A DNA stretch of 64,000 nucleotides from an uncultured Prevotella sp. (GCA_947164965.1 CAMUYR010000015.1:1-64000); one strand, 5' to 3'; positions 47,493 to 56,255 are shown, counted from the first letter of the stretch. Program-made: numbers and translations. The notes: generated by a model not told the origin, from the sequence alone.

Positions 47493-48997
47493 GATTTGTT
47501 GAGAGTCAATAGTTGGTCAATATGTTCACGTGTGTTACACAGACGAGGCACTTTGTGCTGTCCGCCTAATTTCCCACGTAACTTGAGCCAATCGTTAAAC
47601 AATCCTTTGCGAGCCTTGATAATCTCCAGATGTTGTAAGGTGATATCTTTATAGCGTTTTGCTTCGTAATCACTATTTAGAGTCTGCAAGTGCTGGTCGA
47701 GTAGGGTGGCAAACATCTGTAAGTCAGCAGGTTCTTGCGAGAACTCAATGAGCCATTGATGACGGCATTTGGCATTGGCATCCATAAATACAGGAGCAGC
47801 TGTGTATTCCAATACTTCAGCACCAGTCTGTTCACAAGCATAAGCCAATCCCTTTTCTGCATTGTCAACGATAAGTTCTTCGCCAAAGGCATTGATGAAA
47901 CTCTTGGTGCGACCACTAATCACAAACTTATAAGGATTGGTTGAAGTGAAACGAATGGTATCACCAATCATATAACGCCACAATCCGCATGATGTGCTTA
48001 TCAGCATGGCGTAGTTCTTATCCTTTTCAACTCCCCACAAAGGAACAATATGATGTTCCTCGGTATCGCTAGAGAGCTCTTGGAACTCATAAAACACACC
48101 ATAGTCCAACATGAGCAGCATAGCTTTATCGGTAGGGTCATCCTGTAGGCCAAAGAAACCTTCGCTGGCATTGTAAGTCTCCATATAGTGCATGTTGGGT
48201 GAAGTTATCAGCTGCTCGTATTGATTACGATATGGCGTAAAGGCAACACCACCATGAAAAAACACTTCGAGATTGGGCCAAATCTCTTCAAGATGGGTTT
48301 TACCTGTAATTTCCATCATGCAGTTGAGAACAGAGAGCATCCATGATGGGACGCCAGAGATGTTGGTCACGTTCTTGTTCATGGCCTCCCGAGCTATCCG
48401 TTCGCGTTTGATTTCAAAGTCAGAAAGTAGGGCTGTCTCTTTCTTTGGAACTCTCACAAGGTTGACAAGAGGATTGATATTCTCTATAAGGATAGCACTT
48501 AGGTCACCAACTAAAGAGCCAGGAAGATTGTAATTTGAAGCATGGCTACCACCTAAAATCAATCCTTTGCCATCAAACATCGCTGACTTGGGGTTGTTTC
48601 TAAGATAGAGTGCCACAGAATCGAATCCACCAGCATAGTGAATTTTCTGCAATCCCTCGTTGCTAACGGGAATAAATTTCGATTTATCATTGGTTGTACC
48701 ACTCGACTTAGCATACCATTTTACACGCCCAGGCCATAAAATATTGCTCTCCCCATGACGCATGCGATCAATCTGCCCTTTCAGCTCCTCGTAACTATTG
48801 ATAGGGTTCTGTTTAACAAAATCCTCATAGCTACGAGTGGTGGCAAAGCCATGTGCTTGGCCATATTCCGTGTCGCGTGCAGCGCTAATTAAGTGTTGCA
48901 GGACAACTTTTTGTAACTGTTCGCCTTGTGTTTGGTGCTTCTCCAATTCACGCATACGACCAGTGAATATATGTCTTACAAATCCAGTAATATTCAT
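47489..48997 (-). CDS. GH3 auxin-responsive-promoter-family protein (acyl-adenylating type)
   Basis: A 502-residue member of the GH3 family, ANL-superfamily adenylate-forming enzymes that in plants join amino acids to jasmonate or auxin. The ATP-binding motif is YAKSSGTTNDKSKFIPVS, with FHGGVAFTPYRNQYE, YNASEGFFGLQDDP and GRTKSFINAFGEEL further on. Bacterial substrates are not established. It is co-transcribed with the Ig-like lipoprotein and DUF3108. Confidence 0.9.
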   Translation of the reverse strand: MNITGFVRHIFTGRMRELEKHQTQGEQLQKVVLQHLISAARDTEYGQAHGFATTRSYEDFVKQNPINSYEELKGQIDRMRHGESNILWPGRVKWYAKSSGTTNDKSKFIPVSNEGLQKIHYAGGFDSVALYLRNNPKSAMFDGKGLILGGSHASNYNLPGSLVGDLSAILIENINPLVNLVRVPKKETALLSDFEIKRERIAREAMNKNVTNISGVPSWMLSVLNCMMEITGKTHLEEIWPNLEVFFHGGVAFTPYRNQYEQLITSPNMHYMETYNASEGFFGLQDDPTDKAMLLMLDYGVFYEFQELSSDTEEHHIVPLWGVEKDKNYAMLISTSCGLWRYMIGDTIRFTSTNPYKFVISGRTKSFINAFGEELIVDNAEKGLAYACEQTGAEVLEYTAAPVFMDANAKCRHQWLIEFSQEPADLQMFATLLDQHLQTLNSDYEAKRYKDITLQHLEIIKARKGLFNDWLKLRGKLGGQHKVPRLCNTREHIDQLLTLNKS

Positions 48998-49019
48998 TTT
49001 TAAATAATGATACAGTGTG

Positions 49020-49027
49020 CAAAGGTA
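49020..49027 (-). promoter_or_regulatory. -7 box of the GH3-Ig-DUF3108 operon
   Basis: TACCTTTG on the minus strand, 22 nt before the ATG at 48997. Confidence 0.6.
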
Positions 49028-49152
49028 AACATAAACTTTCGTAACGGAGGAAAAAATTACGTTTTTTTTGTATAATCAAAGTAAAAATCGATACAATGAG
49101 CTACTTTATGTAAAAAAACGTCAATGTACTAGTATATTTTTAGCCAAGAAGT

Positions 49153-49183
49153 TTGGTCAATTCAAGATTATATTGTAACTTTG
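49153..49183 (+). promoter_or_regulatory. Promoter of the type VI secretion operon
   Basis: TTG at 49153-49155 and TAACTTTG at 49176-49183, 20 nt apart. The expected start near 49190 leaves a ~30-nt leader to the tssH ATG at 49219. Confidence 0.75.
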
Positions 49184-49218
49184 CCCCAAATAAACTCTTA
49201 AAAAATTCAGATAAAACT

Positions 49219-51447
49219 ATGGATATTCGAACAATTGCGAACTCTTTTGCAGAAGAATATTGTAGTGATGCAATTTATCCTGCGCATCTTTTCAAGGCCG
49301 TTCTACATAAAGAAATGGGACTTGTTCACTTTTTAGAGGTAGAATTGAATAAGGACTATTATTATTTGCAAGACTGGGCAGATGTACAGATGCAACTTGC
49401 GCCACGAGCAGTAAAACCCATGCGCGACTTGGATTATTCGGACGAGTCGGTGGCTGTATTGGAAGAAGCAGATAACTATAAGATGAAATTTGATCTCGAA
49501 GAGACAAGTGCTGTTTGTATCTTGGCTTCGTTGGTAACACCTGGTGTTGGCTTTTCTTTCGATCAGTTAAAGACATTACCACTGACTCCACAAGATATCA
49601 GCAATAAGATGGGGGGTGGAGTCAGTGTAGAGGCACCTGATATGGGAGGTGCAGATTTGAAAAATGGCATTCCAGCCCGTGGTGGAAAGGGTTCGTTGGC
49701 TAAGTATTGTATAGACAAGACAGCTGTTGCTCGCTCTGGTAACATTGATAATGTTGTAGGATTTGAGGATGAAATAGCAGTTATTTACGAGATATTGGGC
49801 CGAAAGACTAAGGCCAATTTGTTGATTACCGGTGAAGCTGGTGTTGGTAAGACTTCGCTTATCAATGGTTTTGTGTGCCGCTTGGCTACCGATGATGTCC
49901 CTAATTTCCTGAGTGGTGCATATGCTTACGAGTTAGATATGGCTGCTTTGGGCAGTGATGCACAGTACAAGGGAGAAATAGAAGACCGGTTTAAGAATGT
50001 TATCAGCGAAGTGGAGGCCCAACAGAATGCTGTGCTTATCATAGAGAAAATAGATAAGCTCTTTGATAAGCAAGGTACGCTTTTCGGCTGCTCTACATTA
50101 CTTAAGAATGAGTTGTCAAAGGGCCGTTTACAACTGCTTTGCACATCGAGTATTGATGGTTTCACCAAGAATATTGAAACAGACAAAGAAATGGTCTCTA
50201 ATATTGAGAAGATTTCTGTCGACGAGCCCGATGCTGCACACACATTGGAAATACTGAAAGGTGTTATACCTGCTTATGAGGAATACCATCACCTAACCGT
50301 AGACGAGGAAGTGCTTAACGAGTCCATTCGTTTAGCTAAGCGTTATCTTACCGAAAAGTGTTTGCCGGCATCGGCTATTGATCTGTTGGACCGTACGATG
50401 TCGCATGTTAAGATTGAAAAAGAAGACAAGATGCTTGAGGAGGGGGCCGAAACCATAGCACTTACCAGTGAAGATTTGAGTGCTGCCGTCGCACGTCAAA
50501 CAGGCATACCTCTCGGTAAGGTGCAGACTGGTGAACGTGAGCGGTTGATGGGTGGTGAAGAGACACTGAAGAAGCGTGTCGTAGGACAAGACCACGCTGT
50601 GAAGAAAGTTTTAGATGCTGTTTATGAAGCGCGTTCTGGCCTGAGCAAAAAAGGACAGCCCATGGGCTCATTCTTCTTTCTGGGTCCGACGGGTACTGGT
50701 AAGACAGAACTCTCTAAGGCACTGGCTGAGTTCTTGTTTGGTGACGAGAGTGCATTGTTGCGCTTCGATATGTCGGAATTCAAGGAAGAGCACTCCGTAG
50801 CGTTGCTCTATGGAGCGCCTCCGGGATATGTTGGCTATGAAGAAGGTGGTCTGTTAGTGAATAAAATACGCCAAAACCCTTACTCTGTTGTCCTCTTTGA
50901 TGAAATCGAGAAGGCACACAAGTCCGTTTTCGACCTATTTCTTCAAATATTGGACGAAGGCAAACTGCACGACCGTCTGGGTCGCGTCGGTGATTTCTCG
51001 AACGCACTTATTCTCTTTACTTCTAATATAGGTGCAAAGGATATAGTAGCAAAATTCAATAGTGGCGAAATTCCAGAAAACAACGAGTTAATGGATATTA
51101 TGCAAGGATTCTTCCGCCCAGAGTTTTTGGCGCGACTAACAGAAATAGTACCATTCTCGCCGATTACAGATAAGACAGTTACTGCTATCTTCGACATCCA
51201 TCTGAAAGGACTTTTGAAGTTACTTGCCGAACAAGATATCACGTTGGAGTTGACACCAGAGGCTCGTCAGGCCATTGCATTGCGTGGTTACAATCAACAA
51301 TATGGTGCCCGTCCTGTGTTAGGTGTCATCCGCAAGGAACTGCGACACCCAATTTCGAAGATGATGATTGCTGGTAAGATAAAGTCAGGTGATCATATTA
51401 TCGTTAGTGTTGACAAAGAGGGTAATGCTGTGATAGAAACGGAATAA
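49219..51447 (+). CDS. tssH: TssH/ClpV-type AAA+ ATPase of a type VI secretion system
   Basis: A 742-residue Clp/Hsp100 protein that disassembles contracted sheaths. The N-terminal helical domain spans ~1-145. NBD1 spans ~165-400 with Walker A GEAGVGKTS (205-213), but its Walker B reads VLIIEKIDKLF, so the usual Asp-Glu is Glu-Lys. NBD2 has Walker A GPTGTGKTE (489-497) and intact Walker B VVLFDEIEKA. The protein lacks the long coiled-coil middle domain of ClpB. The ATG at 49219 follows the promoter; the longer frame starts at the -33 element. First gene of the locus. Confidence 0.93.
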   Translation: MDIRTIANSFAEEYCSDAIYPAHLFKAVLHKEMGLVHFLEVELNKDYYYLQDWADVQMQLAPRAVKPMRDLDYSDESVAVLEEADNYKMKFDLEETSAVCILASLVTPGVGFSFDQLKTLPLTPQDISNKMGGGVSVEAPDMGGADLKNGIPARGGKGSLAKYCIDKTAVARSGNIDNVVGFEDEIAVIYEILGRKTKANLLITGEAGVGKTSLINGFVCRLATDDVPNFLSGAYAYELDMAALGSDAQYKGEIEDRFKNVISEVEAQQNAVLIIEKIDKLFDKQGTLFGCSTLLKNELSKGRLQLLCTSSIDGFTKNIETDKEMVSNIEKISVDEPDAAHTLEILKGVIPAYEEYHHLTVDEEVLNESIRLAKRYLTEKCLPASAIDLLDRTMSHVKIEKEDKMLEEGAETIALTSEDLSAAVARQTGIPLGKVQTGERERLMGGEETLKKRVVGQDHAVKKVLDAVYEARSGLSKKGQPMGSFFFLGPTGTGKTELSKALAEFLFGDESALLRFDMSEFKEEHSVALLYGAPPGYVGYEEGGLLVNKIRQNPYSVVLFDEIEKAHKSVFDLFLQILDEGKLHDRLGRVGDFSNALILFTSNIGAKDIVAKFNSGEIPENNELMDIMQGFFRPEFLARLTEIVPFSPITDKTVTAIFDIHLKGLLKLLAEQDITLELTPEARQAIALRGYNQQYGARPVLGVIRKELRHPISKMMIAGKIKSGDHIIVSVDKEGNAVIETE

Positions 51448-51485
51448 TATAAATAAGTTATTAACATTTTAAAAACATTACAACT

Positions 51486-51950
51486 ATGGCAATGAAAGAA
51501 AATTTCATTTCGATGGCTCCCGATGAAGAGAGCAGTGCAAAAGTTAGTTTGATTGATCAGAACAAAACATTGATGATTGATCAGTATACTTCTGATGTTG
51601 AGGCTGGTGCCCCGGAATTTGTAGAAGACATTCAGAATATCAATGATGCTTTTGAACACTTTAAGCCGAAGGTTGGTGTCACCTTTACTGATGAGGAAGG
51701 TGGTGCTGTAGAAGAGACACTTAAGTTTGGTGAGTTACGTGATTTCGAAGCAGGTGGCGGCAAGGGTCGTCTTGTAGAGAACAGTCAGTTCCTCTCTGGA
51801 GTTAAGATGAAGATAGAAACCAATACTAAGATTCGCAAGAGTATTGAGCAAAACCGCAAATTACGTGATATCTTAAAAGAGGCAGGTAGCCGTGAAGAAC
51901 TGAAGGAAATGCTTCAGTCTATGCTTGACGAGCTTAAGGCCGCAGAGTGA
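51486..51950 (+). CDS. tssB: TssB-like small sheath protein
   Basis: A 154-residue protein matching the Bacteroidota TssB/VipA type. It contains VGVTFTDEEGGAVEETLKFGELRDFEAGG, and the C-terminal helix KIRKSIEQNRKLRDILKEAG leads into an acidic tail. It pairs with TssC to form the contractile sheath. It lies 38 bp after tssH and 35 bp before tssC. Confidence 0.88.
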   Translation: MAMKENFISMAPDEESSAKVSLIDQNKTLMIDQYTSDVEAGAPEFVEDIQNINDAFEHFKPKVGVTFTDEEGGAVEETLKFGELRDFEAGGGKGRLVENSQFLSGVKMKIETNTKIRKSIEQNRKLRDILKEAGSREELKEMLQSMLDELKAAE

Positions 51951-51985
51951 TAACTTGATAATGAATAACAAAAAAAGGAAATATT

Positions 51986-53344
51986 ATGGCAGATACAGAA
52001 ATGAAAAAGGCTCAGGTAGCTGAACAGGCAGGTGCAGAGCTACAGGAAAAAGGAAAAGACGTCAGTAAATTATTATCGTCTTTCGGTGGCTTTAATGCCA
52101 TTCGTGGTTTTATGCCCGATGCAGACAATATGAATCCTGCTCGTAAGGCAGCTAAGGATGTTTTTCTGAAAGACAAGCGTTTTAAAGATAAGAGAGAGAA
52201 TCTGACCCGTGAGATTACCCGTTGGTTAGAGTTACTCGACGATAGCAGCATCGAAAGTGCTACCGGCTATGCAGACGCTTGTAAAAAGGACGAGGAAAAA
52301 TATACAGGTGTGCTGAAACAGGGTATCACCGATGCCTTATACGCTACAAAGGATTTGGAACGCTCCTATCGCGAACTTGACTCATTCTTCAAGACCTGTG
52401 GTACGGATAAGGTTAAGAATCTGCGCATTATCAACGTGCTGAAGGAAGACATCGCAGATGCTGATTCTGGCTTCGCTCAGGAAGTAGAGGATATCTTGCG
52501 TAATGGTTTCGATCGCCTGAGTTTGAAGGATGCCTATAGCCTGGTTTGTATTCCAGGTGCCGTGCTTAATGATAAAGTAGACTTGTTGCAATGGGCTAAA
52601 ATGGCCTTTAAATATAAGGTAATGTTGCTTACTGACCATGCTGACGAGTACTCATTCGATGATTTGCAGGCGAATACCGAGGGATATCGAGATAGTGACC
52701 AGGAACTGATGAACGTTGTAATGTGTGCCAACTGGATAGTGGGTCGTGAGGCAGAGAAGATGTCAGCAGACGAAGAGGATGCTGCAGCGTTCTACATTGC
52801 TCCATCAGCAGCTCTTTGTGGAAAGTTATATAATGAGACAGCAAATATGGCACAAGGTGCTGGTGGTAAGAAGTATGGTACACTTGACGGCGTTAAGGGT
52901 GTTAAGAGCGACCTTCTGAAATCAGAGATCGCATCACTGATGGACAATCAGGTTATCCCTATGGTCTACAGCGAGGGACGTGTAATGGCATTCAATAATA
53001 CCACTCTTTATAACGGCGATCTTGATGCAATGAAGGAATATCCTATCGTTCGCGTATTCGACTGGGTTAAGAAGGTGCTTATGAACTTTGTTCACGAAGT
53101 TGCTCTTGAGAATTGGGATCCATACAACAGCCCCAAGAATCTGAAAGCAAAAATTCAGGAGTTCCTGAATCAGTATAAGGGTTATGGCAATCTGTTCCAG
53201 AACTATGAGATTGGCGAACCTCGCATGGATCCTGTGACTAAGCGTGTCACTTGTGACATCACACTAACTCCATTCTATGCAGCAAAGAACTTCGTTATCA
53301 AGGTGGCTGCTGACAAGAAAGATAAGGAAGCAGCTATGGAATAA
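51986..53344 (+). CDS. tssC: TssC-like large sheath protein
   Basis: A 452-residue sheath protein. Its C-terminus (FVHEVALENWDPYNSPKNLK, then IGEPRMDPVTKRVTCDITLTPFYAAKNFVIKV) matches the conserved TssC end. The N-terminal helical part is divergent, as in the Bacteroidota subtype. With TssB it would contract to drive the Hcp tube. A structured 206-bp gap with a new promoter follows, separating it from hcp. Confidence 0.9.
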   Translation: MADTEMKKAQVAEQAGAELQEKGKDVSKLLSSFGGFNAIRGFMPDADNMNPARKAAKDVFLKDKRFKDKRENLTREITRWLELLDDSSIESATGYADACKKDEEKYTGVLKQGITDALYATKDLERSYRELDSFFKTCGTDKVKNLRIINVLKEDIADADSGFAQEVEDILRNGFDRLSLKDAYSLVCIPGAVLNDKVDLLQWAKMAFKYKVMLLTDHADEYSFDDLQANTEGYRDSDQELMNVVMCANWIVGREAEKMSADEEDAAAFYIAPSAALCGKLYNETANMAQGAGGKKYGTLDGVKGVKSDLLKSEIASLMDNQVIPMVYSEGRVMAFNNTTLYNGDLDAMKEYPIVRVFDWVKKVLMNFVHEVALENWDPYNSPKNLKAKIQEFLNQYKGYGNLFQNYEIGEPRMDPVTKRVTCDITLTPFYAAKNFVIKVAADKKDKEAAME

Positions 53345-53348
53345 CCAC

Positions 53349-53408
53349 TTATGGACAATAATCGGGGGTGATTCCCCGGTTTGTCCATAAAAAAGATTAT
53401 TGTCCATA
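53349..53408 (+). promoter_or_regulatory. Mutually exclusive hairpins between tssC and hcp
   Basis: TATGGACAATAATC (53350-53363) can pair over 10 bp with TTGTCCATAA (53381-53390), with CGGGG/CCCCG inside. Alternatively it pairs perfectly over 14 bp with GATTATTGTCCATA (53395-53408). The two pairings compete. The first has A rather than T after it, so a simple terminator on the + strand is not supported. Confidence 0.6.
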
Positions 53409-53436
53409 TAAAACAATAACAAAAACAGAAAAAAAG

Positions 53437-53467
53437 TTGGAGAGAGCCAAATTATGGACTAATTTTG
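53437..53467 (+). promoter_or_regulatory. Internal promoter for hcp genes
   Basis: TTG at 53437-53439 and TAATTTTG at 53460-53467, 20 nt apart, with a ~77-nt leader to the ATG at 53551. This would allow the tube protein to be made in excess. Confidence 0.65.
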
Positions 53468-53550
53468 CTCCCAGAAACCTGACAACAGTAACGCACTGGC
53501 AAGGTAAAACGAACATTATTATTACATTTTATAAAGAAAGGAAACAAATT

Positions 53551-53943
53551 ATGGCAAAGACTCCAGTATCGATGACAATCGACGGTTACAAAGAGAGAGA
53601 AGTTCTGATGGTGACTTACGAGTTTAATCAGGCAACAGACGTAGAAGGACAGATGGCAGGCATCCCACGCGGTGGCAAGATTACAGTTCGCGTAAAAGCT
53701 CTGAACGACGGAACACCTGATCTGCTGGCATGGATGACGGAACGCAGTCTTCCGAAGAACGGCGAGATCAAGTTCCTTGAGACCAAGACGAACAAGGAGA
53801 TGAAGAGCATCAAGTTCACCAACGGCTACTGCGTTGACTTCGAAGAGAAGTGGGAGGACAAGATGGGACACTTTGAAGAGATCACTATCACCTGCAAGAA
53901 GATTGAGTTCGGCAATGTGGTTTACGAGAACGACTGGGCATGA
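53551..53943 (+). CDS. tssD: Hcp/TssD-like tube protein 1
   Basis: A 130-residue protein of the Bacteroidota TssD type. VLMVTYEFNQATDVEGQMAG, PRGGKITVRVKALND, LLAWMTERSLPKNGEIKF and a C-terminal EKWEDKMGHFEEITITCKKI are seen. It should form hexameric rings of the inner tube. The ATG at 53551 is used; the upstream part of the open frame covers the promoter. A close paralogue follows after a 66-bp gap made of 7-bp repeats. Confidence 0.9.
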   Translation: MAKTPVSMTIDGYKEREVLMVTYEFNQATDVEGQMAGIPRGGKITVRVKALNDGTPDLLAWMTERSLPKNGEIKFLETKTNKEMKSIKFTNGYCVDFEEKWEDKMGHFEEITITCKKIEFGNVVYENDWA

Positions 53944-53992
53944 TGAAAAATGAAAGATGAGAAGTGAGAATTAGGAGTTAAGAATTAAAATA
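53944..53992 (+). repeat. 7-bp tandem repeat between the two hcp genes
   Basis: TGAAAAA, TGAAAGA, TGAGAAG, TGAGAAT, TAGGAGT, TAAGAAT and TAAAATA start every 7 bp from 53944 to 53986. Confidence 0.7.
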
Positions 53993-54009
53993 TAGAAAGG
54001 AAAGATATT

Positions 54010-54408
54010 ATGGCAGAGAATGTAACACCAGTAACCCTGGAAATAAAAGATTTCGCACCACGTGAGGTAATGATGGTTGACTATAAGTTTGAACAGGCTA
54101 CCGATAAGGAGGGACAGATTTCAGGTATTCCCCGTGGTGGCAAGGTGACAATACGCGTGAAGGCCATGAACGATGGCAACAACGAACTGATAGCATGGAT
54201 GCTCGATCCTACGAGCCCTCGTGACTTCTCAGTGAAGTTTGTGAACACGGTAGACGGCGCAGCCATGAAGGAACTGAAGGGTACCAACTGCTACTGCGTG
54301 AACTACGTGGAGAAGTGGGAAGACGGACAGCAGCACTTCGAGGAAATTGAGATCGTGTGCCAGAAACTCGAGAATGGTCCTGTGTTATACGACAATCCTT
54401 GGAAGTAA
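54010..54408 (+). CDS. tssD: Hcp/TssD-like tube protein 2
   Basis: A 132-residue paralogue of the preceding gene, sharing VMMVDYKFEQATDKEGQISG, IPRGGKVTIRVKAMNDG, LIAWMLDPTSPRDFSVKF and VEKWEDGQQHFEEIEIVCQKL. The loop between residues ~65 and 95 differs, so the two may form mixed tubes, or carry different cargo inside the ring. Two hairpins with short T-tracts follow, probably ending an abundant hcp mRNA. Confidence 0.9.
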   Translation: MAENVTPVTLEIKDFAPREVMMVDYKFEQATDKEGQISGIPRGGKVTIRVKAMNDGNNELIAWMLDPTSPRDFSVKFVNTVDGAAMKELKGTNCYCVNYVEKWEDGQQHFEEIEIVCQKLENGPVLYDNPWK

Positions 54409-54421
54409 TTATTTCTGCATA

Positions 54422-54450
54422 GGACAGCCTAAAAGGGCTGTCCATGCGGT
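54422..54450 (+). terminator. Hairpin after hcp2
   Basis: GGACAGCC (54422-54429) pairs with GGCTGTCC (54436-54443) around a 6-nt loop. The following tract (ATGCGGTTTT) is only weakly T-rich. Confidence 0.5.
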
Positions 54451-54484
54451 TTTAAATGAATAGAGTAATTATATATAAATATGT

Positions 54485-54512
54485 TTACGTGCGCATGCGC
54501 GTATCTTTTTGT
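54485..54512 (+). terminator. Second hairpin after hcp2, alternating purine-pyrimidine, T-tract
   Basis: TACGTGC and GCGCGTA pair around GCAT and are followed by TCTTTTTG. The 19 bases from 54486 alternate strictly pyrimidine-purine and contain the perfect palindrome GCGCATGCGC. This is terminator-like, with Z-DNA-prone sequence. Confidence 0.6.
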
Positions 54513-54532
54513 ATTATAGCTAATTAAATAAT

Positions 54533-54925
54533 ATGGGACAGTTTGTTTGCCAGGGCGCTATGTTACAGTGCACATTTGGAATGACTCCGTCGACTTTCTC
54601 AGTTCTTGACCCCATGCGCCCTAAATGTATGAATATGGCTATCGGTAACATCATGGACAATAAGCCCATGGTTAACATTGCCCCTTTTGGTATGTGCCAG
54701 TCTATGGCGAACCCTACAGTAGCATCAGCTACTGCAGCAGCGATGGGTGTGCTGACACCCATGCCTTGTATGCCAGTAATCGCAGCTCCGTGGACTCCCG
54801 GAGCTCAAGTAAAGATGTCAAACTTTCCTGCTCTTTTGGACAATGCGAAATGTATGTGCAATTGGGGCGGACAGATATCAGTCATTATGCCAGGAGCAAT
54901 AGCTCCGATGACATCAGGAAAATAG
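54533..54925 (+). CDS. DUF4280 PAAR-like spike protein
   Basis: A 130-residue Cys-, Met- and Pro-rich protein with the DUF4280 pattern: FVCQGAMLQCTFGMTPSTF, NIMDNKPMVNIAPFGMC, and TPGAQVKMSNFPALLDNAKC then CMCNWGGQISVIMPG. DUF4280 proteins are regarded as PAAR-like tips that sit on the VgrG spike and may bind metal through their cysteines. No VgrG or fused toxin is in view. It lies 7 bp before the PEGA gene. Confidence 0.88.
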   Translation: MGQFVCQGAMLQCTFGMTPSTFSVLDPMRPKCMNMAIGNIMDNKPMVNIAPFGMCQSMANPTVASATAAAMGVLTPMPCMPVIAAPWTPGAQVKMSNFPALLDNAKCMCNWGGQISVIMPGAIAPMTSGK

Positions 54926-54932
54926 TAAGATT

Positions 54933-56252
54933 ATGAGAGGGTGGCTGATAGTATTGCTGATGGTCTGTATGGTGTCTTCTTTGGAAGCCCAGCAGATGGA
55001 AGTCAATGGATTCAAGCGACTAAGGCGCCCTATTTGGAATCGTTCAAAGGTAGCTGTCGATAAGCAACGAGCCATCATCGATCTTTATACCGACGAGAAA
55101 GGTTTTACTTTTACTGCTAATGGCAAGGAAGCTGCTGAAGCTACGGAGGGTAAAGGCGTTATCACTGTAAAGGTTCCCAATAAGACACGCCATATCACGG
55201 TAAAACATCCACAGTATGGCACACTCACATGGCGTGTTCCTGTGAAACATCTGAAGCGCAAGAAGCACTATCGTGCCACATTGTTAGCTCAGAATCCAAT
55301 TAAAGAATATAAGCCAGAGCAACAATGGGTAGTAATGGACATAGAACCGAAAAGTGCCATCGTAAGGATGGACTCGACGGTAACGCTGATTAATGAAGGA
55401 CAATATGCGGAGATGCAGTCAATGGGATGGCATACCTATCGCGTTGAGGCTCCATTTTATGAGGCACTGACGGACTCATTCTTGTTGACGGATACTGCGA
55501 AGGTAAATATCAAGGTTAAGCTACAACCCGCTTACTCGTATGTGGTGGTGAATACACCTTGGGAGAATGGTGAGATTTATATCGATGGGCTATTCATATC
55601 AAAGGGAGAAGGTACTAGTCGCCGATTGCAGGAAGGGCAGCATCGTCTTTCAGTATTCATGTACGAAACGTGCATTTATGATCAGTCGTTCATCATTGGA
55701 CGGGCAGAGAAACAGGTCATTACGTTAACGAAGAATGATTTCGAACCGCAACCGCATAAAAAAGAAAAAATGTTTTCTTCTCTCAGTACACAGTCGCCAA
55801 TAGTAGCTCCTTGGGTTGCGTCAGTGCAAGCGCCAGTGACATTAAAGGCACCAGATTGCGATATTGAGATATGGGTTGACCGTGAATATGTAGGAACAGG
55901 GCAATGGAGTGGTATGTTAGCTCAGGGATATCACATTGTCAACACGAGGAAGGATAGTATAGAGTCGAAGAGCACTGAGTTGTGGATTGTAGATAGCACC
56001 CCCCAGCAGTTAGATCTTGCCGTTCCACAGATAAGCATGGCAATGCTTAACATACACAGCAATGTGACAGGTGCTGAGATCTTTATTAATGATGTGCTTG
56101 TTGGAAGTACACCGAGTATTATCCCTCAACTGCCAGCAGACAGGCTATATACTGTAAGCCTGCGGAAAGAGGGATATAAGAGTACTAAGAAATCCGTCAG
56201 ACCTCGTGGCAATGAGTTGACGGACTTAAATATAAAAATGAAACAAAAATAA
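54933..56252 (+). CDS. Exported PEGA-domain protein
   Basis: A 439-residue protein with a signal peptide (GWLIVLLMVCMVSSLEA). Beta-rich repeats follow, the clearest a C-terminal PEGA domain (LNIHSNVTGAEIFINDVLVG, YTVSLRKEGYKSTKKSVRPRG), with an earlier related unit at ~205-265 (VVVNTPWENGEIYIDGLFI). PEGA domains are surface or envelope modules. Placed between the spike and E1-like genes, it could belong to the trans-envelope part of this system. The E1 gene follows 3 bp after the stop. Confidence 0.82.
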   Translation: MRGWLIVLLMVCMVSSLEAQQMEVNGFKRLRRPIWNRSKVAVDKQRAIIDLYTDEKGFTFTANGKEAAEATEGKGVITVKVPNKTRHITVKHPQYGTLTWRVPVKHLKRKKHYRATLLAQNPIKEYKPEQQWVVMDIEPKSAIVRMDSTVTLINEGQYAEMQSMGWHTYRVEAPFYEALTDSFLLTDTAKVNIKVKLQPAYSYVVVNTPWENGEIYIDGLFISKGEGTSRRLQEGQHRLSVFMYETCIYDQSFIIGRAEKQVITLTKNDFEPQPHKKEKMFSSLSTQSPIVAPWVASVQAPVTLKAPDCDIEIWVDREYVGTGQWSGMLAQGYHIVNTRKDSIESKSTELWIVDSTPQQLDLAVPQISMAMLNIHSNVTGAEIFINDVLVGSTPSIIPQLPADRLYTVSLRKEGYKSTKKSVRPRGNELTDLNIKMKQK

Positions 56253-56255
56253 GAT

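Noticed and set aside
53349..53390. Strong factor-independent terminator after tssC
   Set aside because: The stem is strong but followed by A, not T, on the coding strand; the alternative pairing makes a switch or processing site equally likely.
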